The notes under the pieces: generated by a model
What the model saw: only the letters and a program-made list of their open reading frames with translations
Database searches by the model: none
Told to the model about the DNA's origin: nothing
DNA from: Mycobacterium yunnanensis
GTDB lineage: Bacteria > Actinomycetota > Actinomycetes > Mycobacteriales > Mycobacteriaceae
NCBI RefSeq assembly: GCF_025823185.1
Contig: NZ_JACKVK010000001.1
Span: forward strand, 495,027 to 559,026
Length of the DNA stretch: 64,000 nt
Direction of reading: 5' to 3'
Part shown: one piece after another, positions 46,243 through 54,003 of the stretch
Layout: each line of letters opens with the position of its first letter
How positions within the stretch are numbered: the stretch's first letter is position 1
Made by a program: the position numbers and the translations under genes

Positions 46243-47583
46243 TTAAGTCCAGAGCTTCCGGACGTTGTATCCGATCATCTGCGTACGGTGGCTATCGCAG
46301 ATGACGCTCATCGGTGTTCTGTTGTTCGCGGCGCGGTTAAGCAACGCGCCGAGAAGTAATAGAGCGCCACTATCACCGAGCAGTTCTACCTCGCTCGTGT
46401 CGTACTCAAAGTTGGGTGCATGCTTCAGGCTGTTGTAGGTGTCCCAGAACGTGTCAGCCCACTTGTCCAGGTCGCCTACAAAATTTGTGAAGGCAGGCCC
46501 AACGTGACGGCCGATCGCCATCGGCAGAGGTTCAAAGGACTTCTTCGTTCGCTTTCGGGGTTTGGCCCACGCCCGTCCTAGCTGCTGGTTGACCTTTGTC
46601 CAGTACTCGAGCCCCAGGGCCACTTCTAAGAGGCGCGTTTCAACCCCACTCGCTCCGAAGCGGTGTTCGTTCGTAATCGGGCCGGTCGCTCGCGGATAGT
46701 CGTGATCAAGCCGAATCCAATTCCTTACACCTCTAGCGCCGCCGATCGTGTCGAGGGAGAACATTGGAACCTTCGTCATCGCAGGCTTTGTGCTCCCTGG
46801 CGGTAGAGTCATGAGCCGTGAGTTCCACATCTGCGGAGTGGTTCGCGGTTGACCGTCCTCACGGCACTTGAACTCGACTGTGCCATGTTCCGCTGGCACA
46901 AATCCCTCATAGGCGAGGTTGATTAGGTCCTGGACTGCGATCAGCGCCGGTAGGTGTTGACGCCAGGATCGTGGTCTGTCGCTTACTGTTCCGACGACCA
47001 GCGGCGTACTCAAGACGCGCTTATCATCCGGGCCCTGCACCGACCACGTGGTGTCGAGGGTCAGTTTTAAACCACGTCGAATGTCAATCTCGAGTGGCTC
47101 ATGGTCGAGAGTGGATGCGGTGAATTTGTTCGGTCGGCCGTCGTCGCCGTGTCGAATCTGTTCAGACATCCCCCATAGTCCGGACCATTGGGTGACTTCC
47201 GAGATCCAAAGTTCAACTTCAGTGAAGTCGGTATCTTTCAGGACGGAGAATGGAACATCAACAACAACACCGCGCGTGCGTACGGTCTGCGTCGATGCGC
47301 GTTGCCCCATAACATTTGATTGCCCGACACCTGCAAGGTCGAAGAACATTGCCCTTGTGCTTGCGGTAAGGCCGTAGACCGCCTCGGGGCGCGGGAGCCT
47401 CTGGTTAGGGTTTCTGAACCCACTATTGAATTCCCGAGTGCGAAGAGTTCCGACGTGAAAGATGCTGTCGTTGACCACCCTCACGTAGCCGTCGGCAGCC
47501 TTGTCAAGGTCGTACACGTCGGTCGATTCGGTCCAGAAATGTCCGAGCGTGCCATCCATAGTTTCGCGTAGTGGATCCCCCAT
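46243..47583 (-). CDS. ApeA-like N-terminal domain protein with HEPN-like C-terminus (candidate antiphage gene)
   Basis: A 446-residue soluble protein. The start (GTLGHFWTESTDVYDLDKAA, then GYVRVVNDSIFHVGTL) and later segments (FTEVELWISEVTQWSGLWGM) follow the pattern of ApeA N-terminal domains, which open with a G-x-F/W strand and an L-x-x-x-G-x-L block. The C-terminus, TFWDTYNSLKHAPNFEYDTS then a hydrophobic helix ALLLLGALLNRAA, resembles the HEPN part that follows in ApeA abortive-infection proteins. His 388 sits where the HEPN R-x4-6-H His would be, but the Arg position is Tyr 383. It is the only intact large gene of the tRNA-Leu island and has atypical composition. Family call is by pattern only. 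Confidence 0.5.
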   Translation of the reverse strand: MGDPLRETMDGTLGHFWTESTDVYDLDKAADGYVRVVNDSIFHVGTLRTREFNSGFRNPNQRLPRPEAVYGLTASTRAMFFDLAGVGQSNVMGQRASTQTVRTRGVVVDVPFSVLKDTDFTEVELWISEVTQWSGLWGMSEQIRHGDDGRPNKFTASTLDHEPLEIDIRRGLKLTLDTTWSVQGPDDKRVLSTPLVVGTVSDRPRSWRQHLPALIAVQDLINLAYEGFVPAEHGTVEFKCREDGQPRTTPQMWNSRLMTLPPGSTKPAMTKVPMFSLDTIGGARGVRNWIRLDHDYPRATGPITNEHRFGASGVETRLLEVALGLEYWTKVNQQLGRAWAKPRKRTKKSFEPLPMAIGRHVGPAFTNFVGDLDKWADTFWDTYNSLKHAPNFEYDTSEVELLGDSGALLLLGALLNRAANNRTPMSVICDSHRTQMIGYNVRKLWT

Positions 47584-47809
47584 AGCCGAATCGTTGCATC
47601 AGGGCCTAGGGCGTCAATCGCGACACGCCGCCTCGGCTTGCTAGCTAATGCACGCCGACCAGGTCTCACCCGGCGACCGGGGGCGAATCTAGGGCGAATC
47701 GAGCCCGAACCGCAGGCGTACCCGAGAACGTCGAAATAGGATGTTGCGCAACCAAAGTGATCGCTTCGACGGTTCGTTTCCCGAGGTCGCGAAAACCCGG
47801 TCGCCCCTT

Positions 47810-47854
47810 CTTAAAATCCGCCAAGTGTCGGTTCGAGTCCGACTGGGGGCACCG
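47810..47854 (+). repeat. attR: 45-bp direct repeat of the tRNA-Leu 3' half
   Basis: This is an exact copy of 45484-45528. The bases before it do not pair as a tRNA 5' half, so it is not a tRNA gene but the right junction of the island. Backbone sequence resumes after it; 47855-48082 holds no feature I can support before the ltrA start. Confidence 0.92.
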
Positions 47855-48082
47855 CACTTTGAACAGGCAAGAAGGCCGCCCGTCGCTCGTCGACGTGCGG
47901 GCCGGGTGCTAGCGAACCGCCGAGCAGCGGATTTCACCACGGCCTCCCAGGACCAACGAACGGTCCCGGCTTTCACCCGTCAGGCCCAAGCACCGCGTCC
48001 TCCCCGGTTGGCAAACTGACGCAAGGCCGACCAGGGGAAGGAAGGCAACGGTGATGGCCCAGCCGCGCACGGACACCGCGTC

Positions 48083-49240
48083 ATGAGCAACGACGACGAA
48101 AAGTCGAGCGACGGAGGCAGTCCGACGTCGGAGGGCAATCTCGAGCTCTTCTTCGATCTGGTCTTCACCTACGCCATGTCGCAGGTGACCCAGCTGGTCC
48201 TTCACGATCCGTCGACGACGGGTTTCGGGCGGGGAGCGCTCGCCCTGCTCGCGGTGTGGTGGGCGTGGGTCGGCTACACCTGGCTGATCAACACCTTCGA
48301 TACCGCCAACGTGTGGCACGAGGTGATGGTCATCGCTGCGATGGCGGCGATGCTCGTCGCCGCGACGGCATTGCCGACGGCGTTCACCTCCGGTGCGTCG
48401 CTCTTCGCAATTGCCCTCCTGGCCGTGCGGTTGATTCACGCGGTGATGTTCGTCGCGCACTCGTCGAACGAGGACTCCGAGTTGCGGCGAAGCGTGTGGC
48501 GGATCGTGCCGGCCTTCGTCGTCGCACCCGCCTGCATCGTGGCGGCCGCCTTCGTCGACTCGCCCGGACGCGAGCTGCTGTGGGTTGCCGCGGCGCTGAT
48601 CGACTACGGCGCACCGGCTGTGCTGGGGCTCGGTGGATTTCGCGTCTCGCCGTCCTACTTCGTGTCACGCCACGGCTCGATCATCATCATCGCGCTGGGA
48701 GAGGCCGTCGTCGAACTGGGCTCCGGTGCCAACGATTTGCACCGTCCCGAGGTGATCGCCGCGCTGATTCTGGGCGTGCTGATCAACGCAACGTTCTGGT
48801 GGACGTACTTCGGCTTGAGCAGCGGTGCCCAGAAGCGGCTGGAACAGGCGACCGGGACGGAACGCGCCCAACTGGCCCGCGACGCCTACAGCTATCTGCA
48901 TCTACCGATGGTCGCCGGCATCGTGCTGTTCGCCGTGGGGGCTCACGGCGCCGTCGCGCACGTCACCGCGCCCGTGTCCGTGCCGTCGGCCGTCGCCCTT
49001 GCCGGGGGAATGGGGATGTTCTATCTCGCCGACGTCGCCTACCGGTGGCGGGACCACCGACAGATCCCCGTGGACCGCACCGCGACGGGGTTGGCCGCCG
49101 CGGCGTCCTTGCCGGTGCTGATGCACGTCCCCGGTCTCGCGGCGCTGGCCTTGCTCACCGCCCTAGGGGCCGTTCGACTGGCCTGGGAGTTGTGGCGTCG
49201 TCCGCGGATCGGCACTGGCGTGGCGGGCCAGGTGCGCTGA
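48083..49240 (+). CDS. Low temperature requirement protein A (LtrA) family membrane protein
   Basis: A 385-residue polytopic membrane protein with about nine to eleven hydrophobic segments. The LtrA signature is LELFFDLVFTYAMSQVTQLV near the N-terminus, followed by WWAWVGYTWLINTFDT and the mid-protein block HGSIIIIALGEAVVELGSGA. The first Listeria member was named for growth at low temperature; the biochemical role of the family is unknown. It starts with ATG 48083 downstream of the island and appears monocistronic. Confidence 0.88.
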   Translation: MSNDDEKSSDGGSPTSEGNLELFFDLVFTYAMSQVTQLVLHDPSTTGFGRGALALLAVWWAWVGYTWLINTFDTANVWHEVMVIAAMAAMLVAATALPTAFTSGASLFAIALLAVRLIHAVMFVAHSSNEDSELRRSVWRIVPAFVVAPACIVAAAFVDSPGRELLWVAAALIDYGAPAVLGLGGFRVSPSYFVSRHGSIIIIALGEAVVELGSGANDLHRPEVIAALILGVLINATFWWTYFGLSSGAQKRLEQATGTERAQLARDAYSYLHLPMVAGIVLFAVGAHGAVAHVTAPVSVPSAVALAGGMGMFYLADVAYRWRDHRQIPVDRTATGLAAAASLPVLMHVPGLAALALLTALGAVRLAWELWRRPRIGTGVAGQVR

Positions 49241-49282
49241 GGAGTAACCGGAAGGACGAAAGGGCAACCGCCACTTGGGTTG

Positions 49283-49755
49283 TCAGCCGGAGGCGATCGG
49301 TATCAGCGCCAGGAGACGCGGGACGACCGACGCCAACGAGCCCGCCAGGGCCAGCAGTCGGCGGAACAGGGCGTCCTGGTTCTCCACGGCGTTGTTGCCG
49401 ATGATCAAGGTGCCCGCGACATGGATCGGGTTCATCACCATCAGCGCCGCGGGCACGCACACTGCGGCGGTCACCCAGAAGACGACGTCGGTGTGGCCGA
49501 ATGCGCCGAACGCGATGGGCGTCACCAGCCCGAGCGCGCCGAGGGTCGAACTCTCGATGTTGCACAGCAGCGCCGTCAGGTAGGCGATGACCAGGATCAG
49601 AGGCTGATATGCGCGGACATCGGCACGAGGAAGGCGATCACCGCGGTGGAGAAGGCGCCCGCCGTCGACAGCGCACCGGCGATGAGGAAACCGGCCCACG
49701 GCAGCAGGGCGCGACGGTCGCCGACGCACCCCAGCATCAGCAAGCGTTGACGCAC
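49283..49755 (-). pseudogene. Frameshifted fragment of a membrane permease
   Basis: Two overlapping minus-strand frames give one membrane protein. The first, from GTG 49755 to a stop at 49597, contains LLPWAGFLIAGALSTAGAFS and TAVIAFLVPMSA; a different frame then continues YQPLILVIAYLTALLCNIES, IAFGAFGHTDVVFWVTAAVC and IHVAGTLIIGNNAVENQDAL to a stop at 49283. A single-base indel near 49600-49615 explains the break. The N-terminal half of a normal permease is also absent. I cannot name the family with confidence; the C-terminus is reminiscent of anion or dicarboxylate symporters. Confidence 0.65.
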
Positions 49756-49769
49756 CGTCCAGAACGACG

Positions 49770-49798
49770 AAAAACGGCCGTGCCCAAGGCACGGCCGT
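49770..49798 (-). terminator. Rho-independent terminator of the repeat-protein gene
   Basis: An 11-bp perfect stem, ACGGCCGTGCC/GGCACGGCCGT, with a 3-base loop is followed on the minus strand by TTTTT. It begins 27 bases downstream of the stop codon at 49825. The U-tract orientation shows it serves the minus-strand gene. Confidence 0.88.
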
Positions 49799-49824
49799 CT
49801 CTCGTCGCTAGCTAGGTGGTGTGA

Positions 49825-50301
49825 CTATCCCCGGTTGAAGAGGTTGCCAATCCCGTTCAGGAAGCCGTTGCCGGCCTGGCCGAGCTGGGTGATGGCGTTG
49901 GTGCCTGCGGTGCCGACCTGAACCTGTCCGTTCCCGACGGCGGTGCCGGTCTGCGAGATGGCGTTGGTGCCGGCGGTGCCACCCTGGATCTGCCCGTTGG
50001 AGATCGCGGTGCCGGTCTGCGAGATGGCGTTGGTGCCCGCGGTGCCGAGCTGGATCTGGGCGTTGGAGATCGCCGTGCCGAGGTTGTCCAGGAAGCTGGT
50101 GCCCGCGTTGCCGACCGGCGTGGTGACGGCGGCCGAGGTGCTGCCCGGGCTGAACTTGCTGCCATTGCTCGTCACGGTGTTCTGGGTGTTGTCTGCCGAT
50201 GCGGCACCTGCGCCCGCCAGAGCCAAGCCGGTGGCGATTGCTGCGGTTCCGCCGGCCACTGCAACGCCCGACATGATCCTGCGTCCGATGGTTCCACTCA
50301 T
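49825..50301 (-). CDS. Secreted protein with tandem 22-residue Gly/Thr/Asn repeats
   Basis: A 158-residue protein with a classical signal peptide (GRRIMSGVAVAGGTAAIATG, then LALAGAGAASA, cleavage probably after ASA near residue 36). The mature part holds three tandem units of 21-22 residues at about 82-146, GTAGTNAISQTGTAISNGQI and variants. Gly, Thr, Asn and Gln richness suggests a beta-stacking or surface adhesin-like structure, but no family is recognised. A strong AGGGAGAA lies before the ATG, an AT-rich promoter region lies upstream (50340-50410), and a good terminator follows, so it is probably an expressed, stand-alone gene. Confidence 0.8.
   Translation of the reverse strand: MSGTIGRRIMSGVAVAGGTAAIATGLALAGAGAASADNTQNTVTSNGSKFSPGSTSAAVTTPVGNAGTSFLDNLGTAISNAQIQLGTAGTNAISQTGTAISNGQIQGGTAGTNAISQTGTAVGNGQVQVGTAGTNAITQLGQAGNGFLNGIGNLFNRG
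49864..50058 (-). repeat. Three tandem ~66-bp coding repeats
   Basis: The units encode residues 82-103, 104-125 and 126-146 of the secreted protein. The first two differ at only a few residues (LGTAGTNAISQTGTAISNG against GGTAGTNAISQTGTAVGNG), the third more. The array is in frame and could expand or contract by recombination. Confidence 0.85.
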
Positions 50302-51025
50302 GAGAACTTCTCCCTTTCAGCAACGGTGTTGTTGTGTAGGAAGAAGTTACCACTGCATTCGGCAATCAAACATATTGGTCGATAAAAACTTTTGGTCTCT
50401 TTTGAGTCGCGGCTAGGTCTGGGCGTTTGCTGCTAGCGAACTGTCGGACGCGACAGCGGCCAAAATGCACGTGCGTGCGAATCGTGTAAACACCTCCGTG
50501 CGGCAGGCGTGCGATTCATTCCCATTCAGATTACCCCGTAAGCCCAGCTAGAGGCCGTTTTTTGTAGATCGACGTCTTTCGTGGCGACTCGCCACCTTCT
50601 TGTTCGAGCGAAGGATCGCCGATCCGCGCGGCCAGTCCGTCCCCGGACGGCGCCAGCCGTAGCGGAGCCGGGTTTGCCGTCGGATATGCCGTGAATGGTC
50701 ATGAGCCATTGTTCCCGCCTTATTATTTGACGTACTCGTAACGTTGCCATCGGTTGCCACCAGCAAACGATTCTTAGACGCACCGTGATTCGAAAGCTCG
50801 CCGTCGCCGCATGACGCGGAGTGTCACCCCCGATGGATGCAGGAGGGACGACGCGATGTCGGCGGGAGGTGCGGCGGTGCCAACTGAACGACGAATCCGG
50901 TCGGAAGGCCGGGGTGTCGGCGGGGTTCGCCGGGTGCGCGTCCGCTCGACTGTCGCCAGCCCCTCCACCGGCGAGCCGCTCGTTCGCCGCGAATCCCGAC
51001 GACTACCTACACTCCGAGAGTGCGC
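50302..51025. other. 724-base intergenic region with promoter-like AT-rich DNA and several hairpins
   Basis: The left part (50330-50410) is AT-rich and probably carries the promoter of the secreted repeat protein. The middle (50560-50740) contains short inverted repeats on the minus strand, including GGATCGGCGATCC, CCGTCCGGGGACGG and the near-perfect GTGGCGACTCGCCAC at 50581-50595. A basic 53-codon frame starting with ATG at 50706 runs through it, preceded by AAGGCGG, but has no recognisable homology. A structured RNA or a small protein are both possible. I see nothing clear from 50800 to 51015. Confidence 0.35.
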
Positions 51026-51415
51026 ATGCCTCGCCGGATCGCAGAGTTCAACAAGCGGGTCACCAACCCGACGGCTCGCGCAATCACACCGTGGCTTCCC
51101 TATCTCGGGACGCTCGAGCACGTCGGACGGAAGTCGGGGAAGCGTTACCGAACGCCCCTCCTAGTGTTCGAGACCGCCGATGGCTATGCCTTCCTCATCG
51201 GCTACGGCCGAGAGACGGACTGGGTGAAGAACGTTCTGGCCGGCGGCCCGGCGGTACTGCACAGGCGTGGACGGGCAGTCACGCTCGTCGACCCACGGGT
51301 CATGAGCAAGGCTGAGGCCGCGGCTCTCGTCGTACCGCGTGCCCGGCTGCTCTACCGAGCGTTTCCCTACGACGAGGCAGCGGTCGTGCTGACGAGCGCA
51401 GGCTTGGCGGGCTGA
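51026..51415 (+). CDS. Deazaflavin (F420)-dependent nitroreductase family protein (Ddn-like)
   Basis: A 129-residue protein of the split-beta-barrel F420/FMN-binding family expanded in mycobacteria. Recognised by LPYLGTLEHVGRKSGKRYRT, PLLVFETADGYAFLIGYGRE and TDWVKNVLAGGPAVLHRRGR. M. tuberculosis Ddn activates the prodrug pretomanid with F420H2; most paralogues have no known substrate. ATG 51026 has GAGAG a few bases upstream; GTG at 51020 is an alternative. Lone gene, convergent with the photolyase-like gene. Confidence 0.88.
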   Translation: MPRRIAEFNKRVTNPTARAITPWLPYLGTLEHVGRKSGKRYRTPLLVFETADGYAFLIGYGRETDWVKNVLAGGPAVLHRRGRAVTLVDPRVMSKAEAAALVVPRARLLYRAFPYDEAAVVLTSAGLAG

Positions 51416-51437
51416 CTCCCGACCAAGCCCGGCCGGG

Positions 51438-52547
51438 TCATCCCGTCCGCTCGCACTGCTTCCAGAAACTGGTGAACGACGCATAGGACTTCTCCGGCAC
51501 CCTGGGGAACATCCGCGGCATCTCGTCGGCATGGCCTCGCCAGTGCGGCACCGACGGGTGAGCCATGAAGGTCACGTCGTCCCCGAGACTTAGGTCGTCG
51601 AACTCGGCAACCACCACTTGGGCGCCAGGAATCTCCCGCGCGCAGCGCACTAGATAGTCAGTCACCATCGGCGAGACCGGGAAGCGCGCGAACCAACTCG
51701 GCTCCAGCAGGACGACGCGGTTGGCGTCGACGTCCGAGCGCCACGCCGCGTTCAGCCAGAACGAGTGGTACAGCAGCGTCGGCTTGGCCGGGTCGACCGC
51801 CACCGCGTCGCTCGGCGGCGGCGACCACGACAGGTCGAGGTCGGCACGCTCGGTGAGGACGTCGGGCACCGCCATGTCGGCGAGCACGCCGTACCCGTGG
51901 TCGACGATGGTGCCGTGCTGCCTCAACGGTGAGTACTTGTTGATGTTCTGTTGGGCCGGCACGTACTTCTTGTGGCTGTTGGTGCCCGCCACCCATTGCC
52001 AGGACAGGCTGTTGCTGGCGGGGTCGCCGTCGAGCAGGTGGTAGTACAACCACTGCGCGGGCTCCCACCAATGGGTGCGCCCAAGGTTGCATGTCAAGCC
52101 CGCCAACCACATTCGTTCGTGGTTGTGCATGTAGCCGGTGTCGTAGAGACCTCGCACGGCGGCGTCGAGTGCGTCGACCCCGATCTCGGCGTCGAGCACG
52201 GCACGCGGCATCCGCCGCGAGCTCACGGGGTGCTGCGGGCGCTTGACGTCGCCGAAGATGCGGTCACCGAGGAACGTCCACTCCCGCTGCCAGTACTCAC
52301 GCCACGCGAGCTCGAAGACGAACTTGTAGGCCTGGCTGGGCGTGTGTCGCTCGAGGATGATGTCGCGCACCTCGGGCAAGGTCACCAACCCGCGGGTGAG
52401 ATACGGCGAGATCTGCGTGCCGCCGTCGGTGAAGTTGCGCGTCCTGGCGTACTTCCCGGCGTCGATTCCCGATACCTGGTCCAGCACGTCTTGGCGAGAC
52501 ACCGCAAACGACTCCACCTCGTCGAGGGTAGCCACGGGGTCGGACAC
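51438..52547 (-). CDS. Photolyase/cryptochrome-like FAD-binding protein with apparently permuted domains
   Basis: A 369-residue protein. Residues about 1-235 are the helical FAD-binding domain of photolyases, with YARTRNFTDGGTQISPYLTR, LAWREYWQREW, CNLGRTHWWEPAQWLYYHLL and DGDPASNSLSWQWVAGTNSH. No N-terminal Rossmann antenna domain precedes it. Instead residues about 260-369 form an alpha/beta-looking domain (TLLYHSFWLNAAWRSDVDAN, RVVLLEPSWFARFPVSPMVT) resembling the N-terminal domain of photolyase-related proteins, so the order is reversed. Start is GTG 52547 or 52535. It may repair DNA or sense light; flavin binding is likely, activity unproven. Divergent from the MHS transporter gene. Confidence 0.72.
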   Translation of the reverse strand: MSDPVATLDEVESFAVSRQDVLDQVSGIDAGKYARTRNFTDGGTQISPYLTRGLVTLPEVRDIILERHTPSQAYKFVFELAWREYWQREWTFLGDRIFGDVKRPQHPVSSRRMPRAVLDAEIGVDALDAAVRGLYDTGYMHNHERMWLAGLTCNLGRTHWWEPAQWLYYHLLDGDPASNSLSWQWVAGTNSHKKYVPAQQNINKYSPLRQHGTIVDHGYGVLADMAVPDVLTERADLDLSWSPPPSDAVAVDPAKPTLLYHSFWLNAAWRSDVDANRVVLLEPSWFARFPVSPMVTDYLVRCAREIPGAQVVVAEFDDLSLGDDVTFMAHPSVPHWRGHADEMPRMFPRVPEKSYASFTSFWKQCERTG

Positions 52548-52583
52548 GCCACGCCGACGAGGCGAGTGCAAGGATGTCCACCC

Positions 52584-53948
52584 ATGACCACACGCGAACC
52601 CGATCTGGTTGACGGCGTGCCTCGCGGGCGGATCGTCGTCGCATCGATGGTGGGCACCACCATCGAGTTCTACGACTTCTATGCCTACGCCACCGCGGCC
52701 GTCGTGGTCTTCCCGCACCTCTTCTTCCCCAAGGGCGACCCGACGACGGCACTGCTCGCATCGCTGGCGACCTTCGGCCTGGCCTTCGTGGCCCGTCCCC
52801 TCGGGTCGATCTTGTTCGGACACTTCGGTGATCGGATCGGACGCAAGACCACGTTGGTGGCCTCGCTGCTGGTGATGGGCATCGCGACCTTCCTCATCGG
52901 CGTGCTGCCCACCTATCACCAAGTGGGGCTGCTCGCCCCGGCGTTGCTCGCGATCATGCGATTCAGTCAGGGCCTGGCACTGGGTGGCGAATGGAGCGGC
53001 GCGGCCCTGCTGGCCACCGAGACGGCCAAACCCGGCAAGCGCGCGTGGGCGGCGATGTGGCCCCAGCTTGGCGCCCCGTTCGGCTTCCTGCTGGCCAACG
53101 GCGTGTTCCTCATCCTGGTGCTGTGGCTGGGCTTCAACACCGCCAGCCCCGACCTGGACGGCGCATTCCTCACGTGGGGCTGGCGCATTCCCTTCCTGCT
53201 CAGCGCGGTCATGGTGGCGATCGGGCTGTACGTGCGGCTGCGACTGACCGAGACGCCGGTGTTCGCCCGCGCGATCGCCCGCGGCGAGCGGGTGCGTGCA
53301 CCGTTGGCCGAGGTGTTCCGCAACCACTGGCGTCAACTGATCATCGGCACGTTCGTCATGCTGGCCACCTACACGTTGTTCTACGTCGTCACCACCTGGG
53401 CGCTGAGCTTCGGCACCGGCAAGAAGACCCCCACCGGTGGGGGTTTGGGTATTCCCTACCTAGAATTCCTTCAACTGCAGTTGATCTCGGTGCTCTTCTT
53501 CGCCGCGATGTTGCCCGTCACCGGACTGCTGGCCGACAAGTTCGGCCGGCGGGTGACGCTGCTGGTGATCACCGTCGCGATCATGGTCTACGGCACCACG
53601 TTCGGACTGCTGCTCGACCCGGCGTCGGCGACGACCACCTCGACCCTGGTGTTCCTGATCGTCGGCATGACGTTGATGGGGCTCACGTTCGGGCCGATGA
53701 GTGCCGTGCTGCCCGAACTGTTTCCGACCAACGTGCGGTACACCGGATCCGGTATCGCCTACAACGTCGCCAGCATCTTGGGCGCGGCGATCGCACCGTT
53801 CGTCGCGACGTGGCTGGCCACCTCCTACGGCGTGGCGTGGGTTGGCGTCTACTTGCTCTGCGCGGCGGTGCTGACCGGTATCGCCCTGTTGGTGATGCGC
53901 GAGACGCGCGACGCCTCGCTCGACGACATCGAGCAACTCGTTCCCTGA
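52584..53948 (+). CDS. MHS (metabolite:H+ symporter) family MFS transporter
   Basis: A 454-residue, 12-helix transporter of the MHS branch (ProP/ShiA-like). Motifs: GTTIEFYDFYAYATAAVVVF in the first helix, the loop motif FGHFGDRIGRKTTLVASLLV, RFSQGLALGGEWSGAALLAT and the second-half loop DKFGRRVTLLVITV. The family moves dicarboxylates, shikimate, betaines or other organic acids with protons; the substrate here is unknown. Start ATG 52584 with AAGGA upstream. Stands alone between the divergent photolyase-like gene and an SGNH hydrolase gene 55 bases downstream. Confidence 0.9.
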   Translation: MTTREPDLVDGVPRGRIVVASMVGTTIEFYDFYAYATAAVVVFPHLFFPKGDPTTALLASLATFGLAFVARPLGSILFGHFGDRIGRKTTLVASLLVMGIATFLIGVLPTYHQVGLLAPALLAIMRFSQGLALGGEWSGAALLATETAKPGKRAWAAMWPQLGAPFGFLLANGVFLILVLWLGFNTASPDLDGAFLTWGWRIPFLLSAVMVAIGLYVRLRLTETPVFARAIARGERVRAPLAEVFRNHWRQLIIGTFVMLATYTLFYVVTTWALSFGTGKKTPTGGGLGIPYLEFLQLQLISVLFFAAMLPVTGLLADKFGRRVTLLVITVAIMVYGTTFGLLLDPASATTTSTLVFLIVGMTLMGLTFGPMSAVLPELFPTNVRYTGSGIAYNVASILGAAIAPFVATWLATSYGVAWVGVYLLCAAVLTGIALLVMRETRDASLDDIEQLVP

Positions 53949-54003
53949 CGATCGCCTGTCGTCTAGTGTCCGTGCGGACCACTCGCAGAGGATCGGAACG
54001 TCG

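Larger units (their letters stand above)
45484..47854. mobile_element. Small genomic island integrated in tRNA-Leu, flanked by 45-bp direct repeats
   Basis: Perfect 45-bp repeats at 45484-45528 and 47810-47854, the first being the tRNA 3' half, bound about 2.3 kb. Inside lie a small membrane protein gene, a decayed tyrosine integrase next to the tRNA, and an ApeA-like gene. The DNA is visibly richer in A/T (for example around 45770 and 46010) than the flanks. Position, repeats and integrase remnant together indicate site-specific integration followed by loss of mobility. The roughly 220 bases between the ApeA-like start and the right repeat hold no gene I can support. Confidence 0.88.

Noticed and set aside
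45847..46359. A 170-codon plus frame across the integrase remnant
   Set aside because: The integrase-like peptide is in a different frame; this one is Arg-rich and continues into the antisense of the ApeA-like gene.
47810..47854. A second tRNA-Leu gene
   Set aside because: Only the 3' half is present; the preceding bases cannot form the acceptor 5' strand or the D-arm, so it is the attR repeat.
50526..50783. An 85-codon minus frame in the intergenic region
   Set aside because: Basic, low-information composition, no good start and no recognisable domain; the region is reported only as unexplained.
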